64,000 bases of DNA from Bacillota bacterium (GTDB lineage: Bacteria; Bacillota; Clostridia; Christensenellales; CAG-138). Location: assembly GCA_016286445.1 (NCBI GenBank), contig JAEESS010000002.1, positions 51,834 through 115,833 on the forward strand, read 5' to 3'. The notes below the pieces were generated by a model. The model searched no databases, had not been told where the DNA came from, and was given only the letters and a program-made list of their open reading frames with translations. The position numbers and the translations under genes are program-made. Below are positions 48,925-56,547 of this stretch, in pieces; the stretch's first letter is position 1, and each line of letters begins with the position of its first letter.

Positions 48925-51480
48925 ATGGATCGGCTGCTTTTGGCGATCGACGGAAACAGTCTGCTGTTTCAGGCATACCATGCATTTTTCAAAGCAAATC
49001 TGACCACGCGCGACGGGTTTCCGACCGGCGCGCTGAAGGGCTTTTTCACGAAGCTCCTCGATCTTCTGAAGCAGGAGCCTTCACATGTGATCGTGGCGTT
49101 TGACGTGCATCAGCCGACCTTCCGCCATGAACGGTACGCGGACTATAAGCTCGGCAGAAAACCTGCGGACGAGGACTTGAAAAAACAGATGCCGGTAGTG
49201 CGCGAGATTCTGAAAAGCATGGGCGTCGCCGTGATCGAATGCCCGCGCTACGAAGGCGACGATATCCTCGGCACGTTTGCGCGGCGTGCGGAAGCTGCAG
49301 ACATGGATACTTTGATCGCAACGGGCGACCGCGATGCGTTCCAGCTGATTACGAATCGCACAAAGATCTACTATACCAAAGACAATTCGATCGTCGATGC
49401 GGCGGCATTGCAGGAAAAATACGGGTTGACGCCGGACCGCATGCGCGATCTCAAGGCGCTGATGGGCGACAGCTCGGATCATATTCCGGGCGTATCCGGC
49501 GTCGGTGAAAAAACGGCGCTGAAGCTGCTGAATGAATACGGCGATCTCGAAGGCGTTCTTTCGCATGCATCCGAGGTGAAGGGCAAGCTCGGCGAGCGTC
49601 TTGCGGCGGAAGCCGAAAACGCGCGCTTCTCCTACTGGCTCGGCACGATCGAGACCGACGCGCCGGTCAAGGAAACGCTTGACGACTGCACGTTTTCGTT
49701 TGAAAACACCGGCGGCGCAAAGCAGCGTCTCTATGAACTGGAGCTGAACAGCATTGCGGACAAACTTCCGGACGCAAAAAAGCATGTCCGGGAAGAAACC
49801 GTTTCCGCAGTCAACACGGTTGCGATCAGCGACGCGGACGGCATGTGCGCGGCGCTGGAAGCGATCGCCTCCTCCGATACGGTCGCCGTAACGACGTTTC
49901 CGTCGCTTGCGTTTGCGGGATCGCCGGATACGGCATATGTGCTGACGCCGGGTGAAACGCTGTTCGATATCGGCATGGACGAGGACGAAGCGTACCGCAT
50001 GCTCGGCGCATTTCTCCTTTCAAAGCGGAAAAACCTGCTTGCGTTTGATGCAAAAACGTTTTTCCATCGCTGCGGCTTCGACCCGGAAGCACTGCCGGAG
50101 CTTCGCTTCGACGCCATGCTTTCGGACTACCTTCTGCAGAGCAATCGCCCGGTCGAAAGCTATGAAGCGCTGTGCCGCGCCTGGCTGAAAGCCGAAAAGG
50201 CGAGTCCCGCATATCTCTTTGCGCTGTATCCGAAGATGACGCGCGCAATCGAGGACAACGGTCTCACATCGTTGGAAAGAGATGTTGAGCTTCCGCTCCT
50301 GCGCGTTCTGTACGGCATGGAGCAGATCGGATTTATGACCGACGAATCCGTTCTTCACGCATTGCATGCGCGCTTTTCAAAGACCGCTTCCGAACTGGAA
50401 TCGCGGATCTTTGAACAGGCAGGGGAACGGTTCAATATCCTTTCGACCAAGCAGCTCGGCAGGATCCTGTTTGAAAAGCTCGGATTGCCGTCCGGAAAGA
50501 AGACCAAGACGGGCTTTTCCACCGACGCGGATACGCTCGAAGCGATCGCGCCGCTGCATCCGATCGTCAACGACGTGCTGCAGTATCGGTTCCTGACAAA
50601 GCTTGACAGCACGTTCGTCGAAGGATTGCTGAAGCAGCGCGACGAAAACGGCCGCATCCATTCGCGGTTCATGCAGTGCGTGACGGCGACGGGACGGATA
50701 TCGAGCACCGAACCGAACCTGCAGAACATCCCGGTCCGCACACCGGAGGGCAGGGAGATTCGCAAGGCGTTCATTCCGAGCAAAGGGAACGTTTTGGTCG
50801 GCGCGGATTATTCACAGATCGAGCTCAGACTGCTGGCGCATATCAGCGGGGATGAGGGCTTTATCGCGGCGTTCAACAGCGGCGAGGATATCCACGCCCG
50901 CACCGCGGCAGAGGTCTTTCATGTGCCGCTAAAAAGCGTCACGGGCGAACAGCGCAGCGCGGCGAAGGCGGTCAATTTCGGCATCGTCTACGGGATCTCC
51001 GATTTCGGACTTGCCAGGAATCTCGGCATATCCGTTCCGACTGCGGCGGGATATATCCGCCGGTATTTCGAGCGGTATCCGAAGGTACAGTCTTACCTGA
51101 AAGAAAGCGTTGCGCTTGCAAAGAAACGCGGTTATGCGGAAACGCTTTTCGATCGCAAACGTCCGCTTCCGGAGCTTTCGGCAAGCAATTACAATGTCCG
51201 GCAGTTCGGCGAACGCGTAGCGATGAATATGCCGATTCAAGGCACCGCGGCGGATATCATCAAGATCGCAATGGTGCACGTCGACCGCGCGCTCCGCGAA
51301 GGAGGATTCAAGGCGCGGCTTGTTCTGCAGATCCATGACGAGCTGATCGTCGACTGTCCGCGCGAGGAAGCAAACGACGTGATGCGGCTGATGCAGGACG
51401 CCATGGAAGGCGTTGCGTCGCTGTCGGTCCGGCTTATTGCCGAGGCAAAATGCGGAGAAAGCTGGTACGAAACAAAATGA
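48925..51480 (+). CDS. polA: DNA polymerase I, without active proofreading domain
   Basis: An 851-residue repair and Okazaki-processing polymerase. ATG 48925 (MDRLLLAIDGNSLLFQ) has AGAGGG upstream; the track start is 19 codons earlier. Residues 1-290 are a 5' nuclease with IECPRYEGDDILGTFAR and SSDHIPGVSGVGEKTALKLL. The 300-460 region has the 3'-5' exonuclease fold but the first motif reads VTTFPSL, without the DxE pair, so proofreading is probably lost, as in Bacillus and Taq enzymes. Polymerase motifs are ADYSQIELRLLAHI, RSAAKAVNFGIVYGIS and QIHDELIVDCP. It overlaps coaE by 4 bp. Confidence 0.95.
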   Translation: MDRLLLAIDGNSLLFQAYHAFFKANLTTRDGFPTGALKGFFTKLLDLLKQEPSHVIVAFDVHQPTFRHERYADYKLGRKPADEDLKKQMPVVREILKSMGVAVIECPRYEGDDILGTFARRAEAADMDTLIATGDRDAFQLITNRTKIYYTKDNSIVDAAALQEKYGLTPDRMRDLKALMGDSSDHIPGVSGVGEKTALKLLNEYGDLEGVLSHASEVKGKLGERLAAEAENARFSYWLGTIETDAPVKETLDDCTFSFENTGGAKQRLYELELNSIADKLPDAKKHVREETVSAVNTVAISDADGMCAALEAIASSDTVAVTTFPSLAFAGSPDTAYVLTPGETLFDIGMDEDEAYRMLGAFLLSKRKNLLAFDAKTFFHRCGFDPEALPELRFDAMLSDYLLQSNRPVESYEALCRAWLKAEKASPAYLFALYPKMTRAIEDNGLTSLERDVELPLLRVLYGMEQIGFMTDESVLHALHARFSKTASELESRIFEQAGERFNILSTKQLGRILFEKLGLPSGKKTKTGFSTDADTLEAIAPLHPIVNDVLQYRFLTKLDSTFVEGLLKQRDENGRIHSRFMQCVTATGRISSTEPNLQNIPVRTPEGREIRKAFIPSKGNVLVGADYSQIELRLLAHISGDEGFIAAFNSGEDIHARTAAEVFHVPLKSVTGEQRSAAKAVNFGIVYGISDFGLARNLGISVPTAAGYIRRYFERYPKVQSYLKESVALAKKRGYAETLFDRKRPLPELSASNYNVRQFGERVAMNMPIQGTAADIIKIAMVHVDRALREGGFKARLVLQIHDELIVDCPREEANDVMRLMQDAMEGVASLSVRLIAEAKCGESWYETK

Positions 51481-52073
51481 CGCGCATCATCGGCATAACG
51501 GGCGGCATCGGATCCGGCAAGAGCACGCTTGCGCAGTGCTTTCGGGAGCATCGTATCCCCGTCATCGACGCGGATGAGATTTCACGCTTTGCGCTGACGC
51601 CTGCGTCCGCGTGCTTTCCTGCGGTCGTTGAGCTGTTCGGGGAAGAGGCGCTTAGGGAGGACGGGACTTTGGATCGCGCATATATTGCCGCAAAGGTCTT
51701 TGCGGACCGCTATGCAAGGGAAGCGCTGAACGGGATTGTGCATCCGTTTGTGATAGAAGAGATGCTGCGCAGAACCGAGCTTTCGGAAGAATCGCTTGCG
51801 GCATGGGACGTTCCGCTGCTGTTTGAAAGCGGAACGGACGCATTCTGCGCCTGCACGATCGCCGTGCTCTGCAGCGAAGCGCTGCGGATCGAACGCGTGA
51901 TGCAGAGAGACGGCACGGATGAGGACAGGATCCGCGCGCGGATCCGGGCGCAGATCACGGATGAAACGCGGGAAGCGCTTGCAACCTATACGATCCGGAA
52001 CGAGGGAACGGTCGAGGCGTTTCGCGAAGAAGCGGATGCGCTGATCGAACAGATACGGGAGGAACTGCAATGA
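51477..52073 (+). CDS. coaE: Dephospho-CoA kinase
   Basis: A 198-residue P-loop kinase for the last step of CoA synthesis. ATG 51477 overlaps the polA stop; the track extension is inside polA. P-loop is IIGITGGIGSGKSTLAQCF; other blocks are IPVIDADEISRFA, LNGIVHPFVIEEM and WDVPLLFESG. polA-coaE adjacency is common in Firmicutes. Stop overlaps the next start. Confidence 0.95.
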   Translation: MTRIIGITGGIGSGKSTLAQCFREHRIPVIDADEISRFALTPASACFPAVVELFGEEALREDGTLDRAYIAAKVFADRYAREALNGIVHPFVIEEMLRRTELSEESLAAWDVPLLFESGTDAFCACTIAVLCSEALRIERVMQRDGTDEDRIRARIRAQITDETREALATYTIRNEGTVEAFREEADALIEQIREELQ

Positions 52074-52693
52074 ACGAAACGGGTGCGGAAGACGTCCGCA
52101 TGAGCAAAAAACAAAAGACGACGCTGATCGTGCTCGCCATGATCATGGCATGCCTGATCCTGACGTCGCTGATCGTGTTCTGGATTCTTCCGGGAATCAT
52201 GCGCTCAAGGTTCCAACTGAAATATACGGAGCTGATCCGACAATACAGTGAAGAATATGATCTGGAGCCTGCGTTCGTCGCCGGCGTCATCTGTACGGAG
52301 AGCAAATTCAAAGAAGAAGCGGTCAGCCGCGCCGGCGCAAGAGGCTTGATGCAGATCATGCCCGCCACGGGAGAGGAGATCGCGGAAGCGCTCGGCGTGT
52401 CATTCCATATCGAGGATCTGTTCGATCCGGAGACCTCGATCCGGTTCGGATGCTATTATCTCAGACAGCAGCTTGACCGATTCGATCAGAACAAAGCCGT
52501 TGCGCTGGCGGCTTACAACGCCGGACCGCACAAGGCGGCGCAATGGCTGTCGGAATACGGACTTGACAGCAGAGGACGAATCGCTTATATTCCGTATGAA
52601 GAAACAAAGAATTATGTGAACCGCGTGCTGCAGGCAGAGGAAAACTATGCAAACCTGTATCCGAACGAGCTTGCGGGGAAAACGGAGGAATAA
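52070..52693 (+). CDS. Membrane-anchored lytic transglycosylase (SLT domain)
   Basis: A 207-residue Slt-type lytic transglycosylase. One transmembrane helix (LIVLAMIMACLILTSLIVFWI) is followed by an SLT domain: AFVAGVICTESKFKEEAVSRAGARGLMQIM, where the Glu in TESKF is catalytic; ETSIRFGCYYLRQQLDRF and VALAAYNAGPHKAAQWL complete the family pattern. It cuts the glycan strand of peptidoglycan. Cotranscribed between coaE and lspA, as in many Clostridia. Confidence 0.93.
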   Translation: MNETGAEDVRMSKKQKTTLIVLAMIMACLILTSLIVFWILPGIMRSRFQLKYTELIRQYSEEYDLEPAFVAGVICTESKFKEEAVSRAGARGLMQIMPATGEEIAEALGVSFHIEDLFDPETSIRFGCYYLRQQLDRFDQNKAVALAAYNAGPHKAAQWLSEYGLDSRGRIAYIPYEETKNYVNRVLQAEENYANLYPNELAGKTEE

Positions 52694-53434
52694 ATGCTCA
52701 TATTTGTGATCGCCGCCGTCGTTCTGGCGATGGATCAGATTTCAAAATACTGGATCGTATCGTCGCATGTGATCGGCACGCTTGGTTATTCCGGGTCGCT
52801 GTACGATCTTTCCGCACTGCGTTCGTTCCTGTCGCAGAGCACGATCGCGCAGCAGAACGCGATCCCGCAGGACGGGACGTTTATCGTTCTCAGCTTTACG
52901 CCGAACGACGCCGCGCTCTGGGGACTTGGCAGCGGGAATCCGTGGGCGTCGCGTCTCCTTTTGGCGCTTACGGCGGTTTTTCTGTTCCTGCTGCTGTTCT
53001 TTACGATCCGCTCGGGGAAAAAGCTTCCGAAGCTTTCCCGCGTGATCGTGGGACTTTTGATCGGCGGTTCGATCGGAAATCTGTATGACCGTATCGCGTT
53101 CGGCTATGTGCGCGATATGATCTGCACCAGATTCATTGAGTTTCCGATCTTCAACATTGCCGATTCCGCGATCTGCGTTGCGATCGCACTGCTCGTGTTT
53201 GAAGCGTTCTTCAAAAAGATCGGCGTATTCGAGTGCTTCGAGGATGAATACCGCGAGCTGTTCCGTCTGCCGACGCGTGAGGAGGCGGAGAAGGCGGCGA
53301 AGGAACGCAAAAAGAATAAGCTTTCGCGCTTTGAAGAACTGATCCCCGAGGACGAAACCGAAGAACAACCGGAGGAACCGCATGACGAGGGAAACGATCC
53401 TGCTGATCGCGGAGACGGAAGCGCCGCGGATTGA
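52694..53434 (+). CDS. lspA: Signal peptidase II with loop insertion and charged C-terminal extension
   Basis: A 246-residue aspartic peptidase that removes lipoprotein signal peptides, relevant to the many lipoproteins nearby. Family blocks: VVLAMDQISKYWIV, the NxGAA-like TPNDAALWGLGS, RVIVGLLIGGSIGNLYDRIA and the catalytic FPIFNIADSAICVA. Two oddities: about 30 extra residues between the first helix and the NxGAA-like block, and a tail of about 75 residues rich in Glu, Asp and Lys after the last helix. The 3' end overlaps rluD by 53 bp. Typical length is about 160. Confidence 0.9.
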   Translation: MLIFVIAAVVLAMDQISKYWIVSSHVIGTLGYSGSLYDLSALRSFLSQSTIAQQNAIPQDGTFIVLSFTPNDAALWGLGSGNPWASRLLLALTAVFLFLLLFFTIRSGKKLPKLSRVIVGLLIGGSIGNLYDRIAFGYVRDMICTRFIEFPIFNIADSAICVAIALLVFEAFFKKIGVFECFEDEYRELFRLPTREEAEKAAKERKKNKLSRFEELIPEDETEEQPEEPHDEGNDPADRGDGSAAD

Positions 53435-54317
53435 CGCGTTTCTTGCGGTCAATACCGAGCTTTCCCGGTCGAAGCTGCAGAAGCTGATCAAGGACGGCGC
53501 GGTGGAACGCAACGGCAAACCGTGCAAGGCGAATACCGAAGTCAAACCGGGCGATGTGATTCGCATCGAGACCCCGGAGGATACGGACGGTCTGCTTCCC
53601 GAACCGGAAAACATTCCGCTCGACGTCGTTTATGAGGACGAGGACCTTGCGGTCATCAACAAGCCGAAGGGAATGGTCGTGCATCCGGCGCCGGGCAACC
53701 CGAACGGGACGCTTGTGAACGCGCTGCTGTATCGTTTTCAGTCGCTTTCCGGAACAGGCGGCGAGATCCGCCCCGGCATCGTGCATCGGATCGATCGGCT
53801 GACGAGCGGGCTTCTTGTGGTCGCAAAGAACGACGCCGCACACGAGGCGCTTGCGAAGCAATTCGCACTGCATACTGCGCACCGCGAATATCTGTGCATC
53901 GTACATGGGAATCTTAAGGAGGACAGCGGTACGGTCGACGCGCCGATCGGACGGCACAAAATCGACCGAAAACGCATGGCGGTCACGGAGGACGGACGCC
54001 GCGCCGTTACGCACTGGCGTGTGCTTGAACGGTACGGTACGGAAACGCTTTTAGACGTTGCATTGGAAACCGGACGCACGCATCAGATCCGCGTACACAT
54101 GGCGTATATCAAGCATCCGATCGTCGGCGACGAGGTATACGGGTCCGCCGCGCCGAAGCTTGGGCTGAACGGACAGGCGCTGCACGGCTACCGGCTGACC
54201 TTTACCCATCCTGCAACGGGGGAAAAGATAACGTTTACGGCGCCGCTGCCGGAGGATTTCAAAACGGCGCTGAAGCGGCTCGGCGGCATCCCGGAATCGA
54301 TACGGACGCTGCTTTGA
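53382..54317 (+). CDS. rluD: RluD-type 23S rRNA pseudouridine synthase
   Basis: A 311-residue pseudouridine synthase of the RluA/RluD family. An N-terminal S4 domain (RIDAFLAVNTELSRSKLQKL, VKPGDVIRI) precedes the catalytic block LAVINKPKGMVVHPAPGN and PGIVHRIDRLTSGLLVVAKND, with catalytic Asp in HRIDRLTSG (the family usually has HRLD). The closing ALETGRTHQIRVHMAYI is typical. ATG 53382 has CGGAGGA 7 nt upstream, supporting a start inside the lspA frame. lspA-rluD adjacency is common in Firmicutes. Confidence 0.94.
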   Translation: MTRETILLIAETEAPRIDAFLAVNTELSRSKLQKLIKDGAVERNGKPCKANTEVKPGDVIRIETPEDTDGLLPEPENIPLDVVYEDEDLAVINKPKGMVVHPAPGNPNGTLVNALLYRFQSLSGTGGEIRPGIVHRIDRLTSGLLVVAKNDAAHEALAKQFALHTAHREYLCIVHGNLKEDSGTVDAPIGRHKIDRKRMAVTEDGRRAVTHWRVLERYGTETLLDVALETGRTHQIRVHMAYIKHPIVGDEVYGSAAPKLGLNGQALHGYRLTFTHPATGEKITFTAPLPEDFKTALKRLGGIPESIRTLL

Positions 54318-54396
54318 ACAAACGCATACGCTGCGAATGCGCAGACCAGGGTCGGACATGACCGCACAGGAATCATACAAAGGAGACATAAGAGAC

Positions 54397-56259
54397 ATGA
54401 ATCAAATGAAACGGATCTTTGCACTGCTGCTTGCGTCCTTGATGCTGCTCGGAACGCTCGGCTGCGGAATCGCTTCCCGCTTTGCAAGGTGTGCTTCGCT
54501 TGCAAACAGCGAAAGTCCGGAGCCGACGGCAGCGACGGAAACGGAAGTGCCGACGGTGCAGATAACCGAGAAGCCGAATCCGACCGAGACGCCGGAACAG
54601 CCCAAAACCGACGAACAGAAAACGGCGGAAGAGGCTTTTTGGGCGCTGGATGAGGAATTGTTCCTTGACCGTGCGACCTCTGACATCACATCGCTCGATC
54701 AGTACTGCGTCGATCCGGCAAGCTTCGGCATTGATGAATCGACCGTACCCGTCACGCTCGGCGAGTTTACGGAGGAAGCGAACAATGAATGGATCGGGGA
54801 GTGCATCGCATGGCGCGAGAAACTCAATGCGATCGACAGGAGCCTCCTTCCCGATCAGCTGCAGTTTGCTTACGATACCTATTGCCGCTATTTCGATATG
54901 GAGATCGAATCGAAGGACTGGTTCTATAACTACGAGCCGCTTGATGAGTACGTCGGTCTGCACATGAACATGCCGCTGTTCTTCGGTCTTTATTCCTTCC
55001 GGGATGAAAAGGATATTGAGAATTATCTGGCGCTGATGGCGGATGTGCCGCGTTATTTCGGACAGGTGCTTGCATTCGAACAGGAGCGTGCAAACCGCGG
55101 ATTCTTCATGACGGAGCAGATGCTGGACGTCATCCTTTCGGATCTTCAGACCGTTGCCGACAGCGGTGAAACGAGCTATCTGCACGGCACGTTCCGCGAG
55201 GCAATGGAAAAGCTGGACTTTCTGACAAGCGCCAAACGGGATGCATACATCGCGAAAAACGACGCGCTCGTGAAAACGGTATGGGTCGATGCGTATCAGC
55301 AGCTGCATGACGGGCTTGAAGCGCTTCGCCCGAAGTGCCGCACCCGTATCGGCGCATATGAGCAGGGCGGCGACGCGTTTAATTACTATTGCTGGAAGAT
55401 GAAAGCGGAAGCGTCGAACAACCGTACGGTCGAGGAGGAGATCGCGTTTCTGGAGCAATGCAACAAGACCGTTTATACGATCTTTATGGCTTCTGTGATG
55501 AACTGCTACAACGATCTGATCAGCGGAAAACAGATCACCACGGGATCGCTTGCCGGCGATGAAGCATACTTGAAGAAGCTGATGCCGAAGATCGTTCCGC
55601 CGATGCCGAGTGTGGATGTAACGTACGTTGAGATTCCGAAGGAGCTGCAGGACAGCTTCTCGCCCGCGGCGTATATGACGCCTGCGCTCGACGGTTATCG
55701 TGACAACATCATCCTGACCAATCCGAAGGATCAGGATAATTACAGCATGTCTATGCTTGCGCATGAAGGGTTCCCGGGGCATATGTATCAGTTTACATAC
55801 CAGTATGCGCTCGGTACGATCCCGAAATTCCAGCTCATGATCGAAAACAACGGGTATGCGGAATCCTGGTCGACCAACGCGGAATGGAATATCGCGCAGA
55901 TCAATGAAGAATACGGAACGGATCTTGCAATGGCAACGTTTTTGAACGAATATTTCGGCAACATCCTTGTGACGCTCGTCTCTCTGAAAGTCAACGGGCA
56001 GGGCGCGACCCTTGATGAGATCAAGAAGTATCTGGATCAGTGGAATCTCGGATCGTATGCAGAGAGCTGGTATGATCTCGCGATCGATATGCCGATCTAC
56101 TTCTTTAAGTATACCGGCGGCTTCTGCGAGCTGTTTGATTTGACCAATCGCTGCAGCAGCTCCGACAAGATCTCTTTCTTCAAGGAGTATCTGAGCTGGG
56201 GACCGGGATACTTCGATCTTTTGAACGATCGGATGAATGCCTGGGCAGGCGAGCAATAA
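54397..56259 (+). CDS. DUF885 family metallopeptidase-like lipoprotein
   Basis: A 620-residue exported protein. ATG 54397 (MNQMKRIFALLLAS) follows AAGGAGA by 10 nt. The signal peptide ends in LLGTLGCG, a lipobox, followed by a Thr/Glu/Pro linker. The rest is the helical DUF885 fold, whose putative zinc site is MLAHEGFPGHMYQF (HExxxGH-like). Family members are uncharacterised or weakly annotated peptidases. A start with an extra 20 residues in the track has no ribosome site. Confidence 0.85.
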   Translation: MNQMKRIFALLLASLMLLGTLGCGIASRFARCASLANSESPEPTAATETEVPTVQITEKPNPTETPEQPKTDEQKTAEEAFWALDEELFLDRATSDITSLDQYCVDPASFGIDESTVPVTLGEFTEEANNEWIGECIAWREKLNAIDRSLLPDQLQFAYDTYCRYFDMEIESKDWFYNYEPLDEYVGLHMNMPLFFGLYSFRDEKDIENYLALMADVPRYFGQVLAFEQERANRGFFMTEQMLDVILSDLQTVADSGETSYLHGTFREAMEKLDFLTSAKRDAYIAKNDALVKTVWVDAYQQLHDGLEALRPKCRTRIGAYEQGGDAFNYYCWKMKAEASNNRTVEEEIAFLEQCNKTVYTIFMASVMNCYNDLISGKQITTGSLAGDEAYLKKLMPKIVPPMPSVDVTYVEIPKELQDSFSPAAYMTPALDGYRDNIILTNPKDQDNYSMSMLAHEGFPGHMYQFTYQYALGTIPKFQLMIENNGYAESWSTNAEWNIAQINEEYGTDLAMATFLNEYFGNILVTLVSLKVNGQGATLDEIKKYLDQWNLGSYAESWYDLAIDMPIYFFKYTGGFCELFDLTNRCSSSDKISFFKEYLSWGPGYFDLLNDRMNAWAGEQ

Positions 56260-56264
56260 AGGAC

Positions 56265-56292
56265 TTGACAATCGTAAAAATCGTGATAAAAT
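56265..56292 (+). promoter_or_regulatory. Promoter of the valS T-box leader
   Basis: TTGACA, 16 bp, TAAAAT, starting 5 bp after the DUF885 stop. Confidence 0.75.
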
Positions 56293-56299
56293 CCTGTAA

Positions 56300-56532
56300 A
56301 AGACTTTGAAAAAGAGGAGTATGCGATTTACCCGTCAGAGATCCGTTCCATGGCTGAAAGAACGGTCGGCAGCAGATCGCAGAAGGTCGCTTTTGAGTCG
56401 GTGCGGAGAAATCGAGTAACCGCATCCGGATCGCCCCGTTATCGGCGCAGAGAGAAACAGATTCGTCTGTTTAACAAAGGTGGTACCGCGAACGCTCACT
56501 TCGTCCTTTGACGAAGTGGGCGTATTTCTTTT
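56300..56532 (+). promoter_or_regulatory. T-box riboswitch leader (valine)
   Basis: Leader of about 230 nt between promoter and valS. It has the conserved stem I elements AGAGGAGTA and GGCTGAAAGA, the T-box AAAGGTGGTACCGCG at 56476-56490, and a terminator that competes with the antiterminator. The specifier is read as GTC (valine) in the segment AGAAGGTCGCTTTTGAG, by analogy with other T-boxes, and fits the valS gene. Uncharged tRNA-Val should stabilise the antiterminator and raise valS expression. Confidence 0.9.
56493..56532 (+). terminator. T-box attenuator terminator
   Basis: A 13-bp stem CGCTCACTTCGTC / GACGAAGTGGGCG with one G-T pair, then TATTTCTTTT. Confidence 0.88.
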
Positions 56533-56547
56533 GAAGGAGATGGAAGA

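Noticed and set aside
54373-56271. Minus-strand ORF of 632 aa opposite the DUF885 gene
   Set aside because: The plus-strand product has a signal peptide and the HEGFPGH motif; the reverse frame has neither family pattern nor ribosome site.
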